Shown one piece after another: positions 7,635 to 16,154 of a stretch of 34,681 nucleotides of DNA. The notes under the pieces were generated by a model that did not search any database, was not told where the DNA came from, and saw only the letters and a program-made list of their open reading frames with translations. This stretch comes from Facklamia sp964471435 (GTDB taxonomy: Bacteria; Bacillota; Bacilli; Lactobacillales; Aerococcaceae): NCBI GenBank assembly GCA_964471435.1, contig CAYYGA010000013.1, forward strand, positions 1 through 34,681, written 5' to 3'. The position numbers and the translations under genes are program-made. Position 1 is the first letter of the stretch. Every line of letters starts with the position of its first letter.

Positions 7635-8249
7635 TTATTGGTAGTAATCTCTTTCCAACTGATGCCAATACTGGCGGTCATTCTCATCAATCGGACGAAT
7701 CACACGGCAGGGGTTGCCAGCAGCAATGACATTGGCAGGGATATTTTTAGTAACCACGGAACCGGCTCCAATAATAGTGTTGGCTCCAATTTCAACACCA
7801 GGCACGATAACCACACTCCCGCCAATCCAGCATTTATCGCCAATGGTGACGGGGGCGGTTAATTCTAAGCCGCGGGTTCTCACATCCGGGTCAATCGGGT
7901 GAGTGGCCGCGTAAATTCTTACGCTGGGTCCCATCATGACATCATCGCCAATTGTAATAATGCCCGAATCTAAAAACATACAGTCAAAGTTAGCATAAAA
8001 GTTGTCCCCGATATGAATATTTACTCCATAATCAATATAAAAAGGACTTTCTATCGTGGGGTTTTTACCCAAGCTGCCCAACATTTTCTTTAAAACTTCG
8101 CTTCTTTGGGCTTTGTTTTGACGAGATAGCTTGTTATAACTTTCGTTTAATAAACGCCCCTTTTCAGCTAAATTTGATAGAGCTTGATTATTGGCTGCGG
8201 AGTATAACTCTCCTTTAATCATGCGTTGATATTCACGGTTATCTATCAT
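7635..8249 (-). CDS. Sugar O-acetyltransferase, LacA/Maa type
   Basis: This 204-residue left-handed beta-helix enzyme moves acetyl from acetyl-CoA to a sugar hydroxyl. It has the N-terminal maltose/galactoside acetyltransferase domain (MIKGELYSA, residues 10-18) and hexapeptide-repeat coils from about 70 to 185 (IHIGDNFYAN, ITIGDDVMMG, VTIGDKCWIG, VEIGANTIIG). The catalytic His lies in ATHP at about 117, where LacA has His115. ATG at 8249 follows AGGAGG at 8255-8260. It lies 24 bp after the beta-galactosidase stop on the same strand, so the two form an operon, as lacZ and lacA do in enterobacteria. The expected role is acetylation of non-usable galactosides for export. Which sugar it prefers is not decidable. 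Confidence 0.88.
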   Translation of the reverse strand: MIDNREYQRMIKGELYSAANNQALSNLAEKGRLLNESYNKLSRQNKAQRSEVLKKMLGSLGKNPTIESPFYIDYGVNIHIGDNFYANFDCMFLDSGIITIGDDVMMGPSVRIYAATHPIDPDVRTRGLELTAPVTIGDKCWIGGSVVIVPGVEIGANTIIGAGSVVTKNIPANVIAAGNPCRVIRPIDENDRQYWHQLERDYYQ

Positions 8250-8273
8250 ACGGGCCTCCTGATAAAAAGCGGG

Positions 8274-11270
8274 TTAATTGATTGTGAAAGTAAAGTTGAA
8301 TTCAAATTCTTCGTCATTTAGACGGTATTTTTCGTAAAGCACAGGACCGCAGGCATTACTTCCCGTTCCTGATTGTTGGTAATCTAAATGAAGGTAGTTG
8401 GTATCTTCAATCTCTAATTTGTCCCGATGCAGCTTTTCTGTCATTTGCTGCGTACTATATTCCGATAAATTAAAGGACAGCCGCTCAGTGCTGACAAAAT
8501 TTAGTTCGTTTTTATTAGAGAAAACTGCTAATTGCTTAGTATTACGACGTGCACCATTTTCCTGCGGCGTCACGTATGGTTCATACAGATCTTTAATCGA
8601 TGCCTTAAATCTGGCTTCAAAGTTTAAATGCTTCTTATCGATGTATCCTTCATATGGGCCATCTCCTAAATAATCTACTTGGTCAAAGTCTTTATTTAAA
8701 GGTAATACCATTCCAAATCGTGGTAAGAATGGGAAGATAGGATCTTTAACAGCCTTTGTAGTTAAGCTGATTGTACCATCATTTTGAATCATCCAATTTA
8801 TTTCTAATTGTAAAATATTTTGGCGTGATACAGAATTTAATACGCCTTTTAGTTTTAAATGGAATCCATTTTCTTCTTTAGAAAGTGAATGCTCATGAAT
8901 ACGAACTTGAGGTAAGTGATAATTTGCTTCGTACCAGTCCGCTTTAATATTGCGGTCATTGTCGATGGGAGCTCTCCAAATAGTCCACTGAGCCGGTTTG
9001 TTTAAGAGTGTTTCATTATTGACGCTTAGTTGGCTGACGGCGCCGTTGCCTTTGCTGATGGCAATTTTTTTATCAGCGAAAGTGAAAACATAATCTGCTA
9101 AGGTTTCTTCGCAATCAAGATCGTTTTGGTCATTCAATTCAACTTCTTTAATTTGGAAGTCTTGGAGTTGAACCGTGTCAAAGCCTAATTCATATTGGTC
9201 AAATTCAATGGACTTGTAAACTAGTCTTATAGATGCAGCCTTTTCTAATCCCTCAACACTGTCGGTTAAGTTAAATGAGACATTTTCTTTTGGCGCACAT
9301 CTTATATTTTCCAAGGTTTGAGATTGTGTTTTTTCACCATAAATATCATAGACTTCCACTTCAATTTGGACTTTGTGCTGTAAGTCAGAAAAGTCATAAT
9401 GGTTAGATAAGGTGACTTCTTTAGTTTCTTGATTAAAGTCTTTTAAGGAAACCGGTCTAAAGATTTGACGATGTTCAAAGGCTCCCGTATGCGGCGTGCG
9501 GTCCGGATACATTAAGCCGTCCATACAGAAGTTGCCCGCATGTGGATATTCACCGTGGTCGCCGCCGTAACGATAGATTGGCTCTTTATCTTGTTCGAAG
9601 CGGTTGAGATTGACAGCGTGATCGGCCCATTCCCAAACAAAAGCCCCTATAAATTCTTCATTAGCCATCATAAAATCAAAGTATTCTTTAACATCCCCCG
9701 GCCCGTTCCCCATAGCATGGATATATTCACATAGAATGAAGGGACGATCGAGTTCACTGGAAAAATAAGTCTCTTTGATTTCTTCAACAGAAGGGTACAT
9801 TCTACTCCACATATCCAGGTACTGAGTATCAAAATCTTTATCTCGGTCATGATACCAGTATGCTTCATAGTGAAGCGGACGTTTAGGATCTAGTTTTCTG
9901 GCATGTGCCATCATCTTTTCAATTGCGATTCCATAGCCGGATTCATTACCAGCTGACCACATGATAATGGAAGGGTAGTTATAAAACGGCACCATGCTTG
10001 CATCCATACGGTCAATAAAGGCCGGGCTGAATTGATCATCATCTGCAATCATATTATAGTTTTCATTTTCACCTAAACCATATAGATCCACTACACCGTG
10101 GGTTTCTAAGTCAGCTTCACTCATGACATAAAAACCGATCCGGTCAGTGAGTTCATAAAATTCAGCTGTTTTAGGATAGTGGGCAGTTCTGACAGCATTG
10201 AAATTATATTCTTTCATTAATTTTAAATCTTTAATTTGATCATCCAGGGTAACCGTTGCTCCCGTATCAGGGTGGGTATCGTGATGATTCACTCCTATCA
10301 ATTTGATAGATTTATGATTGAGATAAAATTGGTTGTTTTTAATTTCAACACTTCGGATTCCAATTTGTTGGCGGATCACTTCGTCTTTTGTTTCAACAAT
10401 AAGAGTATAAAGATTAGGATCTTCTGCACTCCATAGAGCCGGTTTATCAAGATGAATTGTTAACTTGTCCTCTAAATTGACAGTGGAAGAGAAGACTTCT
10501 TTTTGCTCCTGGTCAAATAAAGTAACCTTCGCCTCTTTTAAATTAATCACTTTTTCAAATTCAATTAAAACCTCTGCTGTTTGTAAATCTTCCGCTAAAT
10601 CATAATCTATTTTAAAGTTTTCAATTCTGTCCTGGCTACGTTCAACCAGATAGACATCTCGGAAAATCCCACTGTAACGGAATTTATCTTGATCTTCCAT
10701 ATAAGTATTATCCGACCACTGGACGACCAAAACAGCTAATGTATTTTCCCCGTCTTTAATATAAGGAGTGAGATCGAATTCATTATTGGAATGAGAAATC
10801 TGGCCATAACCTACAAACTCATCATTCAACCATACGTAAAAAGCGGAGTCAACTCCTTCGAAATTCAAGTGGTAAAGGTTATCGCTTTGTTGAAGGTCAA
10901 ACTTTCTAATGTAAAGCCCTGCTGGATTTTCATAAGGAGCATAGGGCGGATCGTATGGAATAGGATATTCGGTATTAGTGTATTGAATTTGTCCATAGCC
11001 GTGCAGCTGCCAGCAGGAAGGAACAGGCAGTTTGTCAAAATTTAACTCTTTCATATATTCAGCCGTCCAGTAAGGATGCTCAATCAGACGGATATTATCA
11101 AAATAATGGAAGTCCCATTCTCCATTTAAATCTATGTACTTTGAAGAGTCTCTTCGATTGGGATGATTTAAAGCCTCATCTTCATGAGAATACGGAACAT
11201 AATAGCTACGACGATCTAAAGTATTGACACTCATTACTTGTAAATCTTCGAAATAATTAGGAATAATCAT
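8274..11270 (-). CDS. lacZ: Beta-galactosidase, GH2 LacZ type
   Basis: The 998-residue cytoplasmic enzyme hydrolyses terminal beta-galactosides such as lactose to galactose plus the aglycone. Its length is close to E. coli LacZ (1023). Domain order is normal: sugar-binding jelly roll (about 50-210, with PVPSCWQLHGYGQIQYTN), Ig-like domain, TIM barrel (about 310-600), second Ig domain, and a beta-sandwich small chain (about 730-998). The acid/base is Glu443 in SAGNESGYG and the nucleophile Glu515 in ILCEYIHAMGNG. ATG at 11270 follows AAGGAGG at 11279-11285. No signal peptide is present, so a transporter is needed. None of the usual lactose carriers (LacS, LacY, PTS) is nearby, while an Opp-type importer is divergent across the 532-bp spacer. 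Galactose made here would enter via GalK. Confidence 0.97.
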   Translation of the reverse strand: MIIPNYFEDLQVMSVNTLDRRSYYVPYSHEDEALNHPNRRDSSKYIDLNGEWDFHYFDNIRLIEHPYWTAEYMKELNFDKLPVPSCWQLHGYGQIQYTNTEYPIPYDPPYAPYENPAGLYIRKFDLQQSDNLYHLNFEGVDSAFYVWLNDEFVGYGQISHSNNEFDLTPYIKDGENTLAVLVVQWSDNTYMEDQDKFRYSGIFRDVYLVERSQDRIENFKIDYDLAEDLQTAEVLIEFEKVINLKEAKVTLFDQEQKEVFSSTVNLEDKLTIHLDKPALWSAEDPNLYTLIVETKDEVIRQQIGIRSVEIKNNQFYLNHKSIKLIGVNHHDTHPDTGATVTLDDQIKDLKLMKEYNFNAVRTAHYPKTAEFYELTDRIGFYVMSEADLETHGVVDLYGLGENENYNMIADDDQFSPAFIDRMDASMVPFYNYPSIIMWSAGNESGYGIAIEKMMAHARKLDPKRPLHYEAYWYHDRDKDFDTQYLDMWSRMYPSVEEIKETYFSSELDRPFILCEYIHAMGNGPGDVKEYFDFMMANEEFIGAFVWEWADHAVNLNRFEQDKEPIYRYGGDHGEYPHAGNFCMDGLMYPDRTPHTGAFEHRQIFRPVSLKDFNQETKEVTLSNHYDFSDLQHKVQIEVEVYDIYGEKTQSQTLENIRCAPKENVSFNLTDSVEGLEKAASIRLVYKSIEFDQYELGFDTVQLQDFQIKEVELNDQNDLDCEETLADYVFTFADKKIAISKGNGAVSQLSVNNETLLNKPAQWTIWRAPIDNDRNIKADWYEANYHLPQVRIHEHSLSKEENGFHLKLKGVLNSVSRQNILQLEINWMIQNDGTISLTTKAVKDPIFPFLPRFGMVLPLNKDFDQVDYLGDGPYEGYIDKKHLNFEARFKASIKDLYEPYVTPQENGARRNTKQLAVFSNKNELNFVSTERLSFNLSEYSTQQMTEKLHRDKLEIEDTNYLHLDYQQSGTGSNACGPVLYEKYRLNDEEFEFNFTFTIN

Positions 11271-11298
11271 GTAAGCGCCTCCTTAGGTTGATAGTTAT

Positions 11299-11348
11299 AT
11301 TATAAGCTAGATATTCAAAATGTATATAAACAACTCAATTGTTTATAT
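11299..11348 (-). promoter_or_regulatory. lacZ promoter region with perfect inverted repeat (operator candidate)
   Basis: On the minus strand TATAAT lies at 11304-11299. Just upstream is a perfect 10-bp inverted repeat, ATATAAACAA at 11324-11333 and TTGTTTATAT at 11339-11348, with a 5-bp centre. It covers the -35 area, where no good -35 hexamer is visible. It looks like a dimer binding site, either repressor or activator. The protein that binds it is unknown. Confidence 0.5.
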
Positions 11349-11584
11349 GGTTAAATGTTGTCTCTCTTCTTTTCTTATTAATTGACATAACAGGCTGCTT
11401 GCGTCTATTGATACCATCCTAATCAAACGGCTCCGATCACTTTAGTAAGAGGATAGTATCTTCTAATATGTGTAACTTTCTAATAATAGTCCGCTTGTAA
11501 ATTGCTGAACTTATATAATAAGTTGAGGGTAAATTAAATAAATATTAATATTAATTATTGCTGTTAAACCTCTAAAGACTGTTA

Positions 11585-11600
11585 AAGCGAGCGCTTTCAA
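11585..11600 (+). promoter_or_regulatory. cre-like CcpA site
   Basis: The site matches WTGNNARCGNWWWCAW at 15 of 16 positions (A instead of the first T). It is part of the near-perfect palindrome AAAGCGAGCGCTTT. It lies upstream of both divergent units, so CcpA could act on either. Confidence 0.55.
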
Positions 11601-11706
11601 TACTTGTCAACTTATTCATTCCACTAATAAATTATTAAAACTATCTCATAAATCCAAATGATATTGACAGCAATATTAACGTTATGGTAGTCTTTTCACA
11701 AGTTGT

Positions 11707-11721
11707 TGTAAGCGCTTTACA
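11707..11721 (+). promoter_or_regulatory. LacI/CcpA-type operator upstream of the Opp-type operon
   Basis: TGTAAGCGCTTTACA is an inverted repeat (TGTAA and TTACA about a 5-bp centre) typical of LacI/GalR-family operators. It is one base longer than the strict 14-bp cre. It lies downstream of the candidate -35/-10 at 11664-11693, a roadblock position. A sugar-type operator here argues that the importer is a sugar system. Confidence 0.55.
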
Positions 11722-11802
11722 CAAAGGCAATGGAGGTGGAGCTTTAATTAAGATTGTGTTAAGTGAAATAAAAACGTAGTTATAGGAAAAAGGAGAGTAA
11801 CA

Positions 11803-13326
11803 ATGAAGAATAAGTTAAGGTTAGTATTTACTTTATTAATAGCTGCAATATTTATGGTGGGATGTTCAGGCGGGGCAGAAGATGATAATACATTGACTAT
11901 AGGTTTATCAGGAGATGCAATTTCCTTAGATCCTGTGATGTCTAACGATAATCAATCAAGTAATGTCAACACTCAAATTTACGAAGGTCTGGTTAAGTTA
12001 GATGAGGATGGCAGTATCCAGCCCAGTTTAGCAGAAAGTTATGAACAAATTGATGATGTTACTTATCAGTTTAAATTAAAAGAAGGTGTCAAATTCCATA
12101 ATGGTGAAGATTTGAAAGCATCTGATGTTGTATTCAGTCTTAAGAGAGCGATTGAATCTCCAAGTGTAACGCACTTATACCAAACAATTGATATTGACAG
12201 TGTACAGGCATTGGATGATTACACGGTTGAATTTAAGCAGTCGGAACCATTTGCAGGTATTATAGCGGCATTATGCCACCCGGGTGGCTTTATTGTCAGT
12301 GAAAAAGCAGTGAATGATGGTGGAGAAGATTACGGTCAAAATCCAATTGGAACAAATGCACTCAAGTTTGTTAATTGGTCAAGATCAGATTCTATTGAGT
12401 TAGAACAATTCGAAGATTATCATGGAGACCCAACTGATTATAGTGAATTAGTTTTCAGAATTATTCCTGAGCCAAGTAACCGTGTTATTGAATTAGAGTC
12501 GGGCGGCGTTGATATTGCATACGATATTATTGCAACAGACTTGGAAAAGATTGAAGAAAATGAAGAACTCAATTTATTGAAAGCGCTTGATTACGGTGAA
12601 ACATATATGGGCTTCAACTTCTCTAAGGAACCTATGAACGATCCGCTTGTCCGTGAAGCTATTACTCTCGCGTTAGATGTTGATTCAATTGTTAAAGCCG
12701 TATTCCGGGACTTAGGACAAACAGCAACCGGAGTCTTACCTCCAACATTGAATTACTCTATCTCTGATGAAATGGAAGTACCACAGCAAAACATCGACCG
12801 TGCGAAGGAATTATTAGCTGAGGCCGGTTATGAAGATGGCTTAAGCCTTTCAATTACAACCAATGATAATAAAGACCGTTCTGACATGGCTACAGCTATG
12901 AAGGAACAATTAGCAGCAGCAAATATTGATGCAACAATCAGCGTACTGGAATGGTCTGCATTTAACGATGTGATTAAAAATGGTGACCAAGACCTGTTTA
13001 TGATTGCGTGGACTGCAGACTCGTCTGATCCGGACACATTTTTATACCCTTGCTTCCATTCATCTTCCCAAGGTGAAGGTGGGAATTATATCTTCCTTGA
13101 TGATCCTGAAGTTGATGAATTGATTGAGAAAGCACGTTACGCACAAGACGAATCAGAGCGTGCAGAATACTATGCTGAAGTTCAACAATTATTAATGGAC
13201 ATGAATGCATGGATTCCATTACATAACAAAGAAATGACAATGGGTACAGATAAAGAGATTGGAAATCTTTTCCTATCACCGCTTGGATTCCATTCATTTA
13301 CAGAAGTAACGATGTCCGCTGAGTAA
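11803..13326 (+). CDS. Opp/Dpp-type ABC transporter substrate-binding lipoprotein (family 5)
   Basis: The 507-residue protein is the extracellular binding subunit of a peptide/nickel-class importer. The signal peptide ends in a lipobox with Cys21 (FMVGCSGG), so it is lipid-anchored. Family 5 marks are visible: NTQIYEGLVKLDEDGSIQPSLAESYE near residue 57, then KLKEGVKFHNGEDLKASDVVFSLKR, and FNFSKEPMNDPLVREAITLALD in the second half. ATG at 11803 follows AAAGGAGAG. Most relatives bind peptides, but some family 5 proteins, for example in Thermotoga, bind oligosaccharides. Divergence from lacZ, sugar-type operators upstream and a position inside a galactoside island suggest a galactoside ligand. 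That is inference, and a peptide ligand is not excluded. Confidence 0.85.
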   Translation: MKNKLRLVFTLLIAAIFMVGCSGGAEDDNTLTIGLSGDAISLDPVMSNDNQSSNVNTQIYEGLVKLDEDGSIQPSLAESYEQIDDVTYQFKLKEGVKFHNGEDLKASDVVFSLKRAIESPSVTHLYQTIDIDSVQALDDYTVEFKQSEPFAGIIAALCHPGGFIVSEKAVNDGGEDYGQNPIGTNALKFVNWSRSDSIELEQFEDYHGDPTDYSELVFRIIPEPSNRVIELESGGVDIAYDIIATDLEKIEENEELNLLKALDYGETYMGFNFSKEPMNDPLVREAITLALDVDSIVKAVFRDLGQTATGVLPPTLNYSISDEMEVPQQNIDRAKELLAEAGYEDGLSLSITTNDNKDRSDMATAMKEQLAAANIDATISVLEWSAFNDVIKNGDQDLFMIAWTADSSDPDTFLYPCFHSSSQGEGGNYIFLDDPEVDELIEKARYAQDESERAEYYAEVQQLLMDMNAWIPLHNKEMTMGTDKEIGNLFLSPLGFHSFTEVTMSAE

Positions 13327-13342
13327 GAGTAACGAATTATAT

Positions 13343-13370
13343 AAAAAGGAGATGGCAGCATCTCCTTTTT
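13343..13370 (+). terminator. Terminator-like hairpin between binding protein and permeases
   Basis: A perfect 11-bp stem (13343-13353 and 13360-13370, loop 6) ends in its own T-run. It lies 16 bp after the binding-protein stop and 16 bp before the permease start, the same arrangement as in the two CUT1 operons. Confidence 0.75.
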
Positions 13371-13386
13371 TAGGAGAGGTGTTGGA

Positions 13387-14316
13387 ATGTTTAAATATAT
13401 TTTAAAGCGGCTATTATATCTTATACCCGTATTATTAGGAGTAAGTTTTATTGTATTTACGCTGTTGTATTTAACGCCGGGAGATATGGCAAGAAATGCA
13501 TTAGGACCGTCTGCTTCTGAGGCGGCGGTTGCTGCTTTGAGAACTGAAATAGGTCTGGATGATCCTTTTCTTGTTCAATTTGGTCGTTATTTGAAAAATT
13601 TAATTTTTAACTTTGATTTAGGTTATTCCTATATTACACGTAGTAATGTAACACCCGAAATAATGTCCCGAGCAGGAGCAACTTTAAGATTAGCTGTATC
13701 AGCCATAGCCTTCGCGGTTATTATCGGAATACCTGTTGGAATTATCAGTGCTGTACGTCAGTACTCCATCTTCGATAATATTACCATGATTGCTGCTTTA
13801 ATCGGTATATCTATGCCGGTGTTCTGGTTAGGATTATTACTCATCCTTTTATTCTCTGTGACTCTTTCTTGGTTACCTTCATCCGGCTATTCTCAGCCGA
13901 TTCATATGGTTCTGCCAATGATCGCTTTAGGGGCCCAGTCGGTATCAGTTATTGCACGAATGACGCGGTCTTCTATGCTGGAAGTTATTAAGAAAGACTA
14001 TGTTCAAACAGCCCAGGCTAAAGGACAGAGACGGAATATTGTTATTTGGCGGCATGCACTCAAAAATGCTTTAATTCCAATCATTACAATTGTCGGGACA
14101 CAATTCGGACAGTTAATGGGCGGGGCTGTAATGACAGAAGTCATCTTCTCTATTCCGGGAATTGGACGTCTAATGGTTGATTCAATTATGAAGAGAGATA
14201 TGCCAATGGTTCTAGGTTGTGTTCTATTTGTGGCTGTCACATTTAGTCTGGTCAATCTAGTGGTTGACATTCTCTATACATATGTCGATCCACGATTGAA
14301 GACACAGTATGAATAG
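13387..14316 (+). CDS. Opp/Dpp-type ABC permease, DppB family
   Basis: The 309-residue permease has an N-terminal membrane segment (YLIPVLLGVSFIVFTLLYLTPGD), the family LGLDDP-like stretch (EIGLDDPFLVQFGRYLKN), four or five further helices and the cytoplasmic EAA-like loop (KKDYVQTAQAKGQRRNIVIWRHALKNALIPI). ATG at 13387 follows GGAGAGGTGTTGG. It forms the membrane pore with the next gene, 12 bp downstream, and serves the lipoprotein upstream. Nothing in its sequence shows the substrate. Confidence 0.93.
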   Translation: MFKYILKRLLYLIPVLLGVSFIVFTLLYLTPGDMARNALGPSASEAAVAALRTEIGLDDPFLVQFGRYLKNLIFNFDLGYSYITRSNVTPEIMSRAGATLRLAVSAIAFAVIIGIPVGIISAVRQYSIFDNITMIAALIGISMPVFWLGLLLILLFSVTLSWLPSSGYSQPIHMVLPMIALGAQSVSVIARMTRSSMLEVIKKDYVQTAQAKGQRRNIVIWRHALKNALIPIITIVGTQFGQLMGGAVMTEVIFSIPGIGRLMVDSIMKRDMPMVLGCVLFVAVTFSLVNLVVDILYTYVDPRLKTQYE

Positions 14317-14328
14317 TGGGGGATTATA

Positions 14329-15219
14329 ATGGAAACAGTAAACATAGAACAGTTACAGGTTATTAAAAAAAGAGGACGTTTCAGAGGGCTGAAAGATATC
14401 TGGACCCGTATGAAACGAAATCGGTTGGCAATGGTGGGTCTGACTATTATCATTTTGCTTGTGATTACCGCAATATTTGCAGATTATATTGCTCCTTATA
14501 GCTATTCTGAGCAAAATTTAGCTAATCAGTTCCAACCACCAAGTGCTGAACATTTATTCGGTACGGATGAACTAGGCCGGGATATATTCAGTCGTGTAGT
14601 CTACGGATCAAGAGTATCCTTGCGTGTAGGATTTATCTCCGTAAGTATCTCAATGATTATCGGGGTAGCGATTGGTGCAGTCACTGGATATTACGGTGGG
14701 AGAGTTGATAATATATTCATGAGAATTATCGATGTTATCCAAGCCTTACCGGATATTCTATTGGCCATTGCGATTATGGCGGCATTAGGACCTGGTTTAA
14801 CGAACTTAATGATTGCTGTAGGTATTGCAGCTATTCCAGGTTATGCCAGATTAGTTCGCTCATCAGTTTTATCATTAAGAGACCAGGAATTCGTTGAAGC
14901 GGCTAAAGCCAACGGATCGAGTGATTTTAGAATTTTAACCAAGCATATCCTGCCAAACTGTATGGCACCCATTATTGTTCAAGCAACTCTTGGAGTAGCC
15001 TATGCAATTATTAATGCAGCAGGATTGAGCTTTATTGGATTAGGATTAGAGCCGCCTACACCAGAATGGGGAGCAATGTTATCAGGAGGAAGAGCTTATA
15101 TACGAGACTTCCCACATATGACGATTTTCCCAGGACTTGCCATTGTATTAACTATTCTGGCATTGAACTTATTAGGTGATGGATTACGTGATGCGCTCGA
15201 TCCTAAGATGAAGAGATAG
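14329..15219 (+). CDS. Opp/Dpp-type ABC permease, DppC family
   Basis: This 296-residue partner permease has a charged cytoplasmic N-terminus of about 40 residues, then LAMVGLTIIILLVITAIFADYIAPY. The family motif HLFGTDELGRDIFSRVVYGSRVSL follows at about 80-100, and the EAA loop (EAAKANGSSDFRILTKHILPN) and C-terminal LLGDGLRDALDPKMK complete it. A GGGGG ribosome site lies at 14318-14322. It is followed after 11 bp by the first ATPase gene. Together with the DppB-type protein it forms the transmembrane heterodimer. Confidence 0.93.
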   Translation: METVNIEQLQVIKKRGRFRGLKDIWTRMKRNRLAMVGLTIIILLVITAIFADYIAPYSYSEQNLANQFQPPSAEHLFGTDELGRDIFSRVVYGSRVSLRVGFISVSISMIIGVAIGAVTGYYGGRVDNIFMRIIDVIQALPDILLAIAIMAALGPGLTNLMIAVGIAAIPGYARLVRSSVLSLRDQEFVEAAKANGSSDFRILTKHILPNCMAPIIVQATLGVAYAIINAAGLSFIGLGLEPPTPEWGAMLSGGRAYIRDFPHMTIFPGLAIVLTILALNLLGDGLRDALDPKMKR

Positions 15220-15230
15220 GGGCAGGTAGT

Positions 15231-16154
15231 ATGAGTAATTTACTAGATATTAAGAATTTAAGCGTGGAGTATCACACTGATGCAGGGATTGTTCATGCAG
15301 TGAACAATCTCAATTTCAGTATAGCTAAGAAACAAACCCATGGGTTAGTAGGAGAAACAGGGGCAGGTAAGACGACAACAGCTAAAGCTATAATGAGACT
15401 TATTCAATCGCCTCCGGGAAAGATTACATCTGGGGAAATTCTTTTAGATGACCAGGACCTATTAACTGTTCCTGAAGGTGAAATGTATAAAATCCGGGGG
15501 AACCGGATCTCAATGATTTTTCAAGATCCAATGACCTCGCTTAACCCGGTAATGACTGTAGGGGAGCAAATTGAAGAGGTTCTTGATTTACATGAAAACC
15601 TTAAGAAGAATGAACTTCGTAAACGTGCTGAACAAATGTTGGAAGTCGTAGGAATGCGTAAGGAAAGAATCGATGATTACCCGCATCAATTTAGTGGGGG
15701 AATGAAGCAGCGGGTTGTGATTGCGATGGCTCTTGCTTGTAATCCAAGCCTAATCATTGCTGATGAGCCGACTACTGCTCTGGATGTGACGATCCAAGCC
15801 CAGGTCTTAGAGTTGATTAAGAATTTACAAGATGAGTTTGATACATCAATGATTCTTATTACTCATGACTTAGGAGTAGTTGCTGAGACGTGTGACTATG
15901 TCTCTGTTATGTATGGCGGAACGATTATTGAACATGCGAATGTACAGGAATTATTTGACCATCCATATCATCCGTATACCAAGGGATTGTTTGAAGCAAT
16001 TCCAAGTATTGATGAAGATGTGGAACGTTTATCAACGATGAATTTAGAATTACCTGACTTTTCTAAAGTAACACCGGAATATCGCGAGGTAAGGCCCGGA
16101 CACTTCGTAGCGTTCCCTTTAACGGTTGATGAGGAAGGTGATGAGATTGGATAA
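15231..16154 (+). CDS. Opp/Dpp-type ABC ATPase, OppD family
   Basis: The 307-residue ATPase has Walker A GETGAGKTT (41-49), Q-loop FQDP (97-100), signature FSGGM (154-158), Walker B LIIADEP (174-180) and switch His in ITHDLG. The C-terminal oligopeptide-type extension (YTKGLFEAIPS onward) is short. It lacks the cysteine-rich GCxFxxRC segment usual in OppD/DppD, ending instead in EVRPGHFVAFPLTVDEEGD. It ends overlapping the next ATPase gene (stop at 16152-16154, next start 16141), so the two are translationally coupled. The pair would be the motor of the importer. Confidence 0.92.
   Translation: MSNLLDIKNLSVEYHTDAGIVHAVNNLNFSIAKKQTHGLVGETGAGKTTTAKAIMRLIQSPPGKITSGEILLDDQDLLTVPEGEMYKIRGNRISMIFQDPMTSLNPVMTVGEQIEEVLDLHENLKKNELRKRAEQMLEVVGMRKERIDDYPHQFSGGMKQRVVIAMALACNPSLIIADEPTTALDVTIQAQVLELIKNLQDEFDTSMILITHDLGVVAETCDYVSVMYGGTIIEHANVQELFDHPYHPYTKGLFEAIPSIDEDVERLSTMNLELPDFSKVTPEYREVRPGHFVAFPLTVDEEGDEIG

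Larger units (their letters stand above)
11271..11802. other. 532-bp divergent regulatory region between lacZ and the Opp-type operon
   Basis: No gene is supported here. It holds the lacZ promoter and inverted repeat (11299-11348), a TTGACA at 11382-11387 without a good -10, an imperfect inverted repeat at 11410-11460 (10 of 11 bp, 29-bp loop), a 6-bp palindrome at 11508-11524, two cre-like sites (11585-11600 and 11707-11721) and a TTGACA at 11664-11669 with a weak -10 (TAGTCT, 18-bp spacing). Confidence 0.7.

Noticed and set aside
11269..11280. cre-like half-site TGTAAGCGC next to the lacZ start
   Set aside because: Only one half is present and it overlaps the lacZ ribosome site region; the likeness is probably chance.
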